A DNA stretch of 13,958 nt from Thermodesulfovibrio sp. (GCA_027016675.1 JALUSH010000067.1:1-13958), one strand, 5' to 3'; shown: positions 8,560-13,958, counted from the stretch's first letter. Numbers and translations are program-made. The notes: generated by a model from the letters alone, not told the origin.

Positions 8560-9225
8560 TCTGCCTCCTTTTCCTTCAAGAATCTCTAATCTTCTTTGTA
8601 ACTGAGCAATATGACCCTCAAGCTCCCGAAATTTCTCTTCAACAGGGTCTGGCATATGTATATGGTCAAGGGCCTCTTCAATCCCATAATCAGTGACCCT
8701 CATGATCTTTTTCTTTATTACACGTCCGGGGACACCTACAACAATGGAATAGTCAGGAACAGACCTCAGGACAACCGCGTTAGCACCTATCTTAACATAA
8801 TTCCCTATCCTTATAGCACCAAGAACCTTTGCACCTGCACCCACTACTACATTATCACCAAGGGTGGGATGCCTCTTACCTTTCTCCTTTCCTGTACCAC
8901 CAAGGGTAACCCCCTGATACAACAAACAATCTCTGCCAATCTCTGTTGTCTCACCAATAACCACGCCCATACCATGGTCAATAAAGAACCCTGGCCCTAT
9001 CTTGGCGCCAGGATGTATTTCAATCCCAGTTAATAATCGGCCAATGTGTGATAGAAAGCGAGGCAGGAAGGGTATCTTTCTCTTGTAGAGGGCATGGGTT
9101 ATTCTGTGTAATACTATGGCATGAAACCCTGGATAGCTGAATATCACTTCAATTTTACTCTTGGCTGCAGGGTCTCTTTCAAAAACCGCCTGAAAATCCC
9201 TTTTTATATCACTGAAAAATCCCAT
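7096..9225 (-). CDS. cysE-cysS: Fused serine O-acetyltransferase (CysE) and cysteinyl-tRNA synthetase (CysS)
   Basis: One uninterrupted 709-codon frame encodes two complete enzymes. Residues 1-222 are a short (EpsC-type) serine acetyltransferase, making O-acetylserine from serine and acetyl-CoA. It shows a left-handed hexapeptide-repeat helix (about 67-170) with IDHGMGVVIGETTEIG, LYQGVTLGGTGKEKGKRHP and GVPGRVIKKK, then a coiled-coil tail (about 192-217). Residues 223-709 are a full class I cysteine-tRNA ligase. In CysS numbering from M223, it has HIGH at 36-39, KMSKS at 264-268, and the zinc-ligand set C27, C207, H232 and E236 that matches E. coli C28, C209, H234 and E238. There is no stop between them, and the join reads LEGKGGR then MRVFNTLSG. 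A strong internal ribosome site sits exactly at the join, so separate CysS may also be made. The start overlaps the Toprim gene by 17 bases, and the end overlaps rlmB by 11. A single-base sequencing error at the join cannot be excluded. Confidence 0.93.
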   Translation of the reverse strand: MGFFSDIKRDFQAVFERDPAAKSKIEVIFSYPGFHAIVLHRITHALYKRKIPFLPRFLSHIGRLLTGIEIHPGAKIGPGFFIDHGMGVVIGETTEIGRDCLLYQGVTLGGTGKEKGKRHPTLGDNVVVGAGAKVLGAIRIGNYVKIGANAVVLRSVPDYSIVVGVPGRVIKKKIMRVTDYGIEEALDHIHMPDPVEEKFRELEGHIAQLQRRLEILEGKGGRMRVFNTLSGRKEEFSPLEDGRVKIYACGVTVYDLCHIGHARSAIVFDVIRRYFKYKGFDVTYIRNFTDIDDKIINRANQEGIPWDEVARKYTEEYYRDMDALGVERADLEPRATEHINEIIEIVKGLIDKGYAYVVGGDVYFEVEKFKDYGKLSKRSLKDMMAGARVDVDERKKNPLDFALWKASKEGEPAWPSPWGPGRPGWHIECSAMSMKHLGETFDIHGGGADLIFPHHENEIAQSEAYTGKPFVRYWIHNGFITIDKEKMSKSLGNFFTIRDILRKFDPEVIRVFLLSTHYRSPIEFSEEQLLETEASVDRFYSTLLRVDIFKSMGSKRERKSPLEESFKESIDGLKTKFEEAMDDDFNTALALGHMFELIREINRFLDSRPSGEGALSLITKAIEVLRDTGAVLNVFQRTPQQWHLSLLKAKVTGLTESDIEEKIKLRQKARKEKDWQKADAIRDELKEKGIILEDTPAGTVWRVKVGHGQ
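8557..8570 (-). promoter_or_regulatory. Strong internal ribosome binding site at the CysE-CysS junction
   Basis: On the minus strand the bases read AAGGAGGCAGAATG. A near-perfect Shine-Dalgarno (AAGGAGG) stands four bases before the first CysS methionine. The same bases encode K-G-G-R in the fused frame. In the +1 frame they read GAG GCA GAA TGA, which would end an upstream gene with a classic ATGA overlap. Confidence 0.75.
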
Positions 9226-9601
9226 ATTCTCTCAGTATCTTTGGTATCTCCTCTACCTCCTTTATTTCCTTACCAAAGAGTCTTATTAATGTTTCCCTGA
9301 ATATGGAGTATTCCTCAAAATGCCCCTTTAACAGGTCTGTCACCTTCTGGTACAGTTGTTCTCCCCTTTTATCCCAGTCAATTAATAGTATAACCTTTTC
9401 GTATTTTTTTAGAATATCCTCACAGAATTCATATATGTTCTGACCTCTGTGAAGCTGGATTATTCTGCCTTTCAAACCAAGTCTTTTCAGCGCAATCCTG
9501 TCACGCTTACCCTCAACGATTACAGGTACGGATTTATTGATAAATAAAAGGTCATCAAAGACTCGTCGGATATATTCTATCTCTTCAATATCTAAATTCA
9601 A
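9209..9601 (-). CDS. Small stand-alone Toprim-domain protein
   Basis: The 130-residue protein is mostly one Toprim fold, the metal-binding domain of primases, topoisomerases, RecR, OLD and RNase M5. VPVIVEGKRDRIAL (25-38) provides the conserved glutamate E30. ILLIDWDKRGEQL (71-83) provides the DxD pair D75 and D77. The rest has no motif I recognise. It is shorter than RNase M5 (about 180 residues) and has no zinc finger. A role in cutting or handling RNA would fit its position beside cysS and rlmB, but that is inference. The start is TTG at 9601, since the frame has no ATG and TTG lies nine bases after an AGGA. The upstream gene ends 14 bases earlier, and the end overlaps the cysE start by 17 bases. 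Confidence 0.8.
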   Translation of the reverse strand: MNLDIEEIEYIRRVFDDLLFINKSVPVIVEGKRDRIALKRLGLKGRIIQLHRGQNIYEFCEDILKKYEKVILLIDWDKRGEQLYQKVTDLLKGHFEEYSIFRETLIRLFGKEIKEVEEIPKILREYGIFQ

Positions 9602-9615
9602 CTTACCGGTTCCTG

Positions 9616-9846
9616 CTATTCAACAGCAATGAATGTTTCTGTTCTTGTTATTCCTTTTATTTTTCTGATCTTTTTGATTATCCTATTGAATATATCATTC
9701 AGATCATCTGCCTCAAGCACAATAGCAAGATCATACTGTCCTGTTATAACATCAGCATTAACAACCCCATAGATCCCCCTCAGGGTGTCTCTTATATCCC
9801 GATCTTTCCCGGGCAAAACATTTGCCAGAATATAAACCCTTGCCAT
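9616..9846 (-). CDS. Stand-alone Lrp/AsnC ligand-binding (RAM) domain protein
   Basis: The 76-residue protein is a single RAM domain, the alpha-beta sandwich that binds amino acids and mediates assembly in Lrp/AsnC regulators. It follows the family pattern: a first strand VYILANVLPG, then VVNADVITGQYDLAIVLEADD (28-48), then a helix (DIFNRIIKKIRKI), and a last strand TRTETFIAVE. There is no helix-turn-helix, so it does not bind DNA in the Lrp manner by itself. Stand-alone RAM proteins may bind an amino acid or pair with full Lrp proteins. As first gene of the unit with cysE-cysS, sensing of serine, cysteine or another amino acid is a reasonable guess. The start is firm: AGAGGAGG lies five bases before the ATG. 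Confidence 0.87.
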   Translation of the reverse strand: MARVYILANVLPGKDRDIRDTLRGIYGVVNADVITGQYDLAIVLEADDLNDIFNRIIKKIRKIKGITRTETFIAVE

Positions 9847-9875
9847 GTTAACCTCCTCTTTAATAATATATTTTA

Positions 9876-9881
9876 ATTATA
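9876..9881 (-). promoter_or_regulatory. Candidate -10 box for the RAM-Toprim-cysES-rlmB unit
   Basis: A perfect TATAAT on the minus strand sits about 30 bases before the RAM gene ATG, in the 110-base gap after the hybrid kinase gene. No good -35 hexamer lies 16-18 bases upstream (GAACTT at 17). The leader would be about 20 bases, too short for a T-box or riboswitch. Confidence 0.4.
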
Positions 9882-9956
9882 TCACTAACTTCTCCAAAAA
9901 GTTCTTGATATACGTAACATATCCATAATTTCTTATAAGGCAGGAGAAAGCGGCAT

Positions 9957-11630
9957 CTATTTATTCAACAATTCTCTTATATGGGAGAGCAGGGTGTGTG
10001 GTGCTATGGGTTTCTGAAGTATGAGATGATTTTTGTCTGATAAGAAAACCCTTTTGATTACCTCTTCAGGATAACCTGTTATAAAGATCGTCCTTATATC
10101 CGATCTGATAGACTTGATATAATCATCTACTTCCTTTCCATTCCTTCGTGGCATTATAATATCACATATCAAAAGGTCTATCTGATCCTTGTATCTTAAA
10201 AACTTCTCTATTGCCTCATCTCCATTTGCAGATGATATTACGTTATAATTAAACTCTTCAAGCAGGGCAGAGAGCATTTCTCTGACCTCCTTGTTGTCTT
10301 CAGCAAACAATATGGTCTCATGTTTACCATTAAATAGAGCGGTATCGGTTATGTCTTCCTTTTTCACCTCTCCTCTCTTGACTATGGGAAGGAATATCTG
10401 GAACTCAGAACCTTTACCAGGTCGGCTTTTGACAGTTATAAAGCCTTTGTGGTCCTTTATTATTCCATAAGAGACTGATAATCCAAGACCCGTACCTTTT
10501 CCTTCTTCCTTGGTTGTAAAGAAAGGGTCAAATATCCTCTGAACTGTCTTTTCGTCCATTCCAATACCTGTATCTTTAAAAGATATCCGTGCATACTTCC
10601 CTGGACTTCCATAGCCATGTTCCAAAATAAATCTTTTATCTATAGTATATCTGTCAATTTCAATTGTCAGCACACCACCATTGGGCATGGCATCGTATGC
10701 ATTTTTTGCAATATTTAAGAAGACCTGTTCCAGCTGGGCAGTGTCAGCCATTATTGTAAGTTGTTCATCATGGATGATTACTTTCAATTCAATGTCTTCT
10801 CTTGTAATTCTTGAAAGCATTTTTACTATGGTTCTTACAGAATCTGAAACATTTACAGGCCTTAAGGCGAGTTCTTTCTGTCTTGTAAAGGATAGTAGGT
10901 CCTGCACAAGGGTCTCTGACTTCTCGGTGGCAGTCAGTATCCCCTCTATGTAGGCTCGGACCGGGTCATTTCTTGGGATCTTTTGCATTAGAAGTGTTGT
11001 ATACCCAAGAATGGCGCTTAAGAAATTATTGAAATCATGGGCTATACCTGCTGCCATCTGCCCGATAGCCTCCATCTTCTGGGTATGCAGCAACTGTGCC
11101 CTCAGCTTTTCCCGTTCTTCCTCTGCCTTTTTCCTTTCCTCAATCTGATTATAAAGCATCACAATGGTCTTTGAAAGTTCTATAGTACGTTCTCTCACTT
11201 TATTCTCAAGATCTTCCTTGGCCTGTTTAAGTTCCTCCTCTACCTTCTTTCTCTCTGTTATATCCTCACAGGTGGTTACTATCCCAAGAGGATTTCCCTC
11301 GTCATCCACAATTAGATCGGAAAGGAGTTGAACCGGAAATGTAGAGCCATCTTTGTGAACATTAATTGTTTCTCTTTTCCATCTTTTGATCCTCTTTATA
11401 TCCTCCACAGGCAGTGGTGACCACCTGTCTTCTGGAGCAAATATACGCACATTCTTGCCTATTAGTTCTTCCCGTATGTATCCATGCATCTTTGCCTCAG
11501 CCTCATTTGTAAATATAATAGTTCCCTCTGTATCTGTAATTGTAACGCCAAGCTGCATGGTCTCAAGTGCCTTTCTTAATGCCTGGAGTTCAAAATGGAA
11601 TTTGTTGCTTTTGCCCCTGTTATCTTTCAT
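9957..11630 (-). CDS. PAS-containing hybrid histidine kinase with C-terminal receiver
   Basis: The 557-residue protein has no membrane segments, so it is probably cytoplasmic. A PAS domain (about 15-127) runs from LETMQLGVTITDTEG to GIVTTCEDITERKKVEEEL. A long charged coiled coil (about 127-185) leads to HisKA with H198 in IAHDFNNFLSAILG. The ATPase domain has the N box (IAKNAYDAMPNGG, N310), DTGIGM (353-358) and GTGLGL (379-384). The receiver (about 438-557) has E444-D445, the phospho-acceptor D490 in LICDIIMPRRNG, T518 and K540. The HDFNN transmitter type is common in soluble PAS hybrids. No HPt or output domain is attached, so phosphate must pass to a separate HPt or back to water. The start codon follows AAGGGCC. 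It is divergent from the SixA-like gene across 139 bases. The signal and downstream partner are unknown. Confidence 0.94.
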   Translation of the reverse strand: MKDNRGKSNKFHFELQALRKALETMQLGVTITDTEGTIIFTNEAEAKMHGYIREELIGKNVRIFAPEDRWSPLPVEDIKRIKRWKRETINVHKDGSTFPVQLLSDLIVDDEGNPLGIVTTCEDITERKKVEEELKQAKEDLENKVRERTIELSKTIVMLYNQIEERKKAEEEREKLRAQLLHTQKMEAIGQMAAGIAHDFNNFLSAILGYTTLLMQKIPRNDPVRAYIEGILTATEKSETLVQDLLSFTRQKELALRPVNVSDSVRTIVKMLSRITREDIELKVIIHDEQLTIMADTAQLEQVFLNIAKNAYDAMPNGGVLTIEIDRYTIDKRFILEHGYGSPGKYARISFKDTGIGMDEKTVQRIFDPFFTTKEEGKGTGLGLSVSYGIIKDHKGFITVKSRPGKGSEFQIFLPIVKRGEVKKEDITDTALFNGKHETILFAEDNKEVREMLSALLEEFNYNVISSANGDEAIEKFLRYKDQIDLLICDIIMPRRNGKEVDDYIKSIRSDIRTIFITGYPEEVIKRVFLSDKNHLILQKPIAPHTLLSHIRELLNK

Positions 11631-11769
11631 GGCCCTTCATATATTATCGACCTGTAGGGGAAATTTCTTTAATGCCCCTCTTTTCTTTCATTTTTCTGCA
11701 CTCTACAACTTCTTAGAAAAATCATCTATGAACAACATATGTGCCCCACTTTAAAGGAGGAGGTGAAGT

Positions 11770-12225
11770 ATGAAGGTCTACCTTGTACAGCACGGCATAC
11801 CTAAACATGAAGAGGAGGATCCCAGGAGACCTCTTTCTTCCCAGGGCATAGAGGAGGTAAAAAGGGTGGCAGAACATCTTTCAAGGGCAGGTATAAGGGT
11901 GACAGATATCTACCATAGCGGGAAACTTCGTGCCAGGGAGACAGCGGAAATACTGGCAGAAAGATTGATGCCTGAAGGATTGAATGAAGCAGAGGGGCTA
12001 AAACCGCTTGATGACCCTGCTTTGTGGGCAGAAAGGATCGAAAAGGCCTCTACAGACATAATGCTTGTGGGACATCTACCCCATCTTCAGAAGCTCTCAT
12101 CCCTTCTTATTACCGGAGACAAGGAAAAAAGAGTCATTGCCTTCAGACAGGGTGGCGTAGTATGTCTTGAAATAGATACAGAGGGCTGGGCTATAAAGTG
12201 GATTGTCACTCCTGAGATAATATGA
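11770..12225 (+). CDS. sixA: SixA-like phosphohistidine phosphatase (histidine phosphatase superfamily)
   Basis: The 151-residue protein resembles SixA, which removes phosphate from phosphohistidine of HPt domains in His-Asp relays. It has the catalytic His in LVQHG (H8), then DPRRPLSSQGIEEV, SGKLRARETAEILAERL (R54 and R56 region) and the second histidine in VGHLPHLQKLSSLL (H102). The first motif is QHG instead of RHG: Q7 replaces the arginine that normally holds the phosphate. From memory this QHG variant recurs in proteins annotated as SixA in other anaerobes, so it is probably a subfamily trait. The start is firm: AGGAGGAGGTGA precedes the ATG by three bases. Its divergent neighbour is a hybrid histidine kinase, which fits a role in dephosphorylating that relay. 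Phosphatase activity on HPt is inferred. Confidence 0.85.
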   Translation: MKVYLVQHGIPKHEEEDPRRPLSSQGIEEVKRVAEHLSRAGIRVTDIYHSGKLRARETAEILAERLMPEGLNEAEGLKPLDDPALWAERIEKASTDIMLVGHLPHLQKLSSLLITGDKEKRVIAFRQGGVVCLEIDTEGWAIKWIVTPEII

Positions 12226-12233
12226 GATAATAT
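12214..12233 (+). repeat. Perfect tandem duplication of 10 bases across the sixA stop codon
   Basis: GAGATAATAT occurs twice without a gap, at 12214-12223 and 12224-12233. The stop TGA arises at the junction. Removing one copy would give TAA at the same codon, so the protein end would not change. Confidence 0.9.
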
Positions 12234-12309
12234 AACAACACCAGTTGCAAAAACATCTAATCCTACCGTGTTCTTTATATCTACCATAGCCTCATTGCCC
12301 GATGAACTA

Positions 12310-12335
12310 CCTCCCCTCCGTCCTTCAAGGGGAGG
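12310..12335. repeat. Inverted repeat (8-base arms) in the spacer between sixA and the ABC permease gene
   Basis: CCTCCCCT (12310-12317) and AGGGGAGG (12328-12335) flank a 10-base loop. The GC-rich hairpin could act as a transcription stop or mRNA 3' end for sixA, but no T-run follows, so a Rho-independent terminator is doubtful. It might also be one copy of a dispersed palindromic element. The rest of the 201-base spacer shows no gene. Confidence 0.6.
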
Positions 12336-12369
12336 GAAAGGGTTAACTGTGTAAAAAACTCCTCAAGTT

Positions 12370-12399
12370 TTGACCCTCGCCTGCCGATAAGATTATATA
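12370..12399 (+). promoter_or_regulatory. Candidate promoter for the ABC permease gene
   Basis: TTGACC (12370-12375) is followed after 18 bases by TATATA (12394-12399), about 28 bases before the ATG at 12427. A 9-base direct repeat, AGTTTTGAC, lies at 12366-12374 over the -35 box and again at 12405-12413 near the expected transcript start. The box match is moderate. Confidence 0.35.
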
Positions 12400-12426
12400 T
12401 CCAGAGTTTTGACTTGAAAAGAGGTC

Positions 12427-13641
12427 ATGAAAAAAAGAATGAACATTTTATATATTGCAAGAAAAAACCTTATGAGAAAATCGTTAAGAAGTATTCTCAT
12501 TGTAGTGGCTGTGGCATCTGCCACAGCCACTCTGTTTTCTCTCACAACAATAGTAGCCTCTGTAGAGAAAGGGGTGAGAAGTGGTATTGCAAGACTGGGT
12601 GCAGACATTCTTGTTGTACCAGTTGAGGCTTCTATTAAGGTCAAAAGCATCCTTTTATCAGGTGAACCATCTGTATTTTATATGGACAGGGCGGTGCAGG
12701 AACGTATCAGTTCAATCCCTGGTGTCAGGGCCGTAGCAGCTCAGACATTCCTGAAGAGTGCGGAATACGAGGATTGTTGTGATGTCTTTGATATGTTGCT
12801 GATCGCCTTTGACCCCGAGAATGACTTTACCCTGCTCCCATGGCTTGAAAAGAACCTGAAGAGACCGCTTCGCTCGGATGAGATCATAATGGGTAGCACG
12901 GCAAGTGAGTATACAACACTGGATGATCATATCAGGCTCTACGGGCTGAAGTTCAAGATGGCAGGGGTGCTGGAGGAAACAGGCATGGAGTTTGTTGACA
13001 ATGCTGCCTTTATCCCTCAGAAGGCACTGGAGATGATGGTTGAAAACTCTCAAAAAGAGAATGTAAAAACAGTGAATATCAGAACCAATCAGATATCAAC
13101 AGTGCTCGTACAGATCAACTCTGGAACTGATCCATATAATGTGGCCGTGCTTATAGAAAAGACCATACCAGGGGTAAATGCAATTGTATCAGAACAACTG
13201 ATCTCCACGGTTAAAAAACAACTGACAGGAACATTAAAATTCATGTTTGCAACGAGCATCAGTTTATGGATAATGTCTCTTCTGATTATAGGTACTATCT
13301 TTTCTTTGAATATAGACGAAAGGAAAAGAGAACTGGGGCTTCTTCGCTCACTGGGGGCAAAGAGGAGAGACATGTTCAGGCTCATCATGATAGAGGTTTC
13401 CATACTTTCCGTCTCAGGTGGTGCAGTGGGTATACTCACAGGTTTAGTTCTCCTGTATAGCTTTAGCGGATATAGAGATTTCTTCAGAGTCCATCTATCC
13501 TGGCCATCCCCTGTAGAGTTGATTTCACTGGTTTCTCTATACCTCCTTTTTGCACTTACCACAGGTGTGATTGCAGGCGCATATTCGGCAATGAGGTCAA
13601 TGACACTACAGCCTTACGCGGTTATCAGAACAGATAAATAG
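12427..13641 (+). CDS. FtsX/MacB-family ABC transporter permease
   Basis: The 404-residue protein has the four-helix layout of type VII ABC permeases: helix 1 at about 22-43, a large extracytoplasmic MacB-type periplasmic core domain (about 44-270), then helices at about 271-294, 321-345 and 364-388. The FtsX signature ERKRELGLLRSLGAKRRDMFRLIMIE (298-323) joins helices 2 and 3. The only cysteines are C117-C118 in the external domain (YEDCCDVFDMLLIAFDPENDF). Such proteins use a cytoplasmic ATPase to drive movement of the external domain, exporting or handling substrates in the envelope. No ATPase, adaptor or second permease gene is in the window, so its partner must lie elsewhere. An alternative start is M5 at 12439; M1 has AGAGG very close to it. 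The TTG-rich spacer upstream holds a promoter candidate. The substrate is unknown. Confidence 0.9.
   Translation: MKKRMNILYIARKNLMRKSLRSILIVVAVASATATLFSLTTIVASVEKGVRSGIARLGADILVVPVEASIKVKSILLSGEPSVFYMDRAVQERISSIPGVRAVAAQTFLKSAEYEDCCDVFDMLLIAFDPENDFTLLPWLEKNLKRPLRSDEIIMGSTASEYTTLDDHIRLYGLKFKMAGVLEETGMEFVDNAAFIPQKALEMMVENSQKENVKTVNIRTNQISTVLVQINSGTDPYNVAVLIEKTIPGVNAIVSEQLISTVKKQLTGTLKFMFATSISLWIMSLLIIGTIFSLNIDERKRELGLLRSLGAKRRDMFRLIMIEVSILSVSGGAVGILTGLVLLYSFSGYRDFFRVHLSWPSPVELISLVSLYLLFALTTGVIAGAYSAMRSMTLQPYAVIRTDK
12504..12531 (+). repeat. Perfect 13-base-pair hairpin inside the permease coding sequence
   Basis: AGTGGCTGTGGCA (12504-12516), a two-base centre (TC), and TGCCACAGCCACT (12519-12531) form a near-continuous palindrome. 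It encodes V-A-V-A-S-A-T-A-T in the first membrane helix, about 80 bases after the start codon. CTGTTTTCT follows, so the RNA form resembles an intrinsic terminator inside the gene. Confidence 0.9.
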
Positions 13642-13683
13642 GTATTTAAATTTACAGATGGAAAAAGATATAACAAAACTGTA

Positions 13684-13958
13684 TCAGAAGGGTATGAAGA
13701 ACCTGTATCCCCTGATAAAATCCCTGAAGGTCTTTACTGTTAATGCCGATGGTTCACCTTCAAGAGTTACAGAATAAAACTTTCTGCTAAGCCGGATGTT
13801 CTTGATGGGCAGCACCCTGATGGTGCCATCCTTCAGGGCCTTGAAGACAGCCCACTTTGAGACAAAGGATATACCCATGCCTGATTGAACTACCTGTACA
13901 ATCAGTTCAGGATTGTCAATTATCATGGATATCCTTATATCTTCAGGGTTGATGCTGT
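13684..13958 (-). CDS. LysR-type transcriptional regulator, C-terminal end (5' part beyond window)
   Basis: Only the last 90 codons are present. The frame continues past the ATG at 13926 to the window edge, reading SINPEDIRISM before IIDNPELIVQVVQSGMGISFVSKWAV. The pattern of a variable effector loop, then xxxVxxGxGIxxVxxxAV, then a strand with basic residues (LPIKNIRLSRKFYSV), then a final helix (ALTVKTFRDFI) is that of the second subdomain of a LysR substrate-binding domain. The DNA-binding HTH is outside the window. It is convergent with the ABC permease gene across 42 bases; no clear terminator is visible between them. Its ligand and targets are unknown. Confidence 0.85.
   Translation of the reverse strand, partial: SINPEDIRISMIIDNPELIVQVVQSGMGISFVSKWAVFKALKDGTIRVLPIKNIRLSRKFYSVTLEGEPSALTVKTFRDFIRGYRFFIPF

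Noticed and set aside
9847..9956. Possible T-box or other riboswitch ahead of the cysE-cysS unit
   Set aside because: The gap is only 110 bases, with a likely leader of about 20 bases, and holds no T-box specifier, antiterminator sequence or conserved riboswitch core.
11636..11696. A 15-codon minus-strand frame with an ATG, upstream of the hybrid kinase, as a leader peptide
   Set aside because: It has no good ribosome site, no runs of regulatory codons and no hairpin pair, and is expected by chance.
12414..12626. Cysteine-rich 70-codon frame overlapping the start of the ABC permease gene, reading like a small metal-binding protein
   Set aside because: It lies in another frame of a well-supported gene. 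Its Cys/His richness follows from the TGG/TGC-rich hairpin and neighbouring codons, and it has no convincing ribosome site.

Overview
The window is a gene-dense, moderately AT-rich bacterial chromosome segment (estimated by eye at a little over 40% GC). It has short intergenic gaps, many overlapping genes and no recognisable phage, IS or CRISPR content. No taxonomic marker gene is present. The mix of a membrane NtrC-type two-component pair, a small branching enzyme, a short-type LeuD and a stand-alone RAM protein fits an anaerobic bacterium of the Nitrospirota or Thermodesulfovibrio type, or a deltaproteobacterial relative. That placement is an inference only.

Region 1 (1-3177, minus strand) is one transcription unit of leuD, glgB and a class II aldolase-family gene cut by the window edge. 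leuD and glgB overlap by 31 bases, and glgB abuts the aldolase gene directly (stop TAG followed by ATG). The aldolase-family protein appears to begin with a degenerate copy of the aldolase fold that lacks the zinc histidines, followed by the start of a second copy with the conserved GNIS motif.

Region 2 (3199-6342, plus strand) diverges from leuD. It holds a multi-pass membrane histidine kinase with HAMP and a sigma54-type response regulator, overlapping by 29 bases. The regulator carries GAFTCA in place of the near-universal GAFTGA sigma54 contact motif.

Region 3 (9846-6363, minus strand) looks like a four-gene operon: a stand-alone Lrp/AsnC RAM domain, a small Toprim protein, one continuous reading frame joining serine O-acetyltransferase (CysE) to cysteinyl-tRNA synthetase (CysS), and a TrmH/RlmB-type 2'-O-methyltransferase. 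CysE starts cysteine synthesis and CysS loads cysteine onto tRNA, so the pathway runs from serine to Cys-tRNA through one polypeptide. A strong Shine-Dalgarno at the junction could also give free CysS. This is the most unusual feature of the window.

Region 4 (11630-9957 minus; 11770-12225 plus) is a divergent pair: a soluble PAS hybrid histidine kinase with a C-terminal receiver, and a SixA-like phosphohistidine phosphatase with a QHG instead of RHG motif. They may act on the same phosphorelay.

Region 5 (12226-13958) holds a 201-base spacer with small repeats and a promoter candidate, an FtsX/MacB-type ABC permease with a vicinal Cys-Cys pair and no ATPase gene beside it, and the C-terminal end of a convergent LysR-type regulator cut by the window edge. 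No stretch over 300 bases lacks a gene; no tRNA or rRNA gene was seen.
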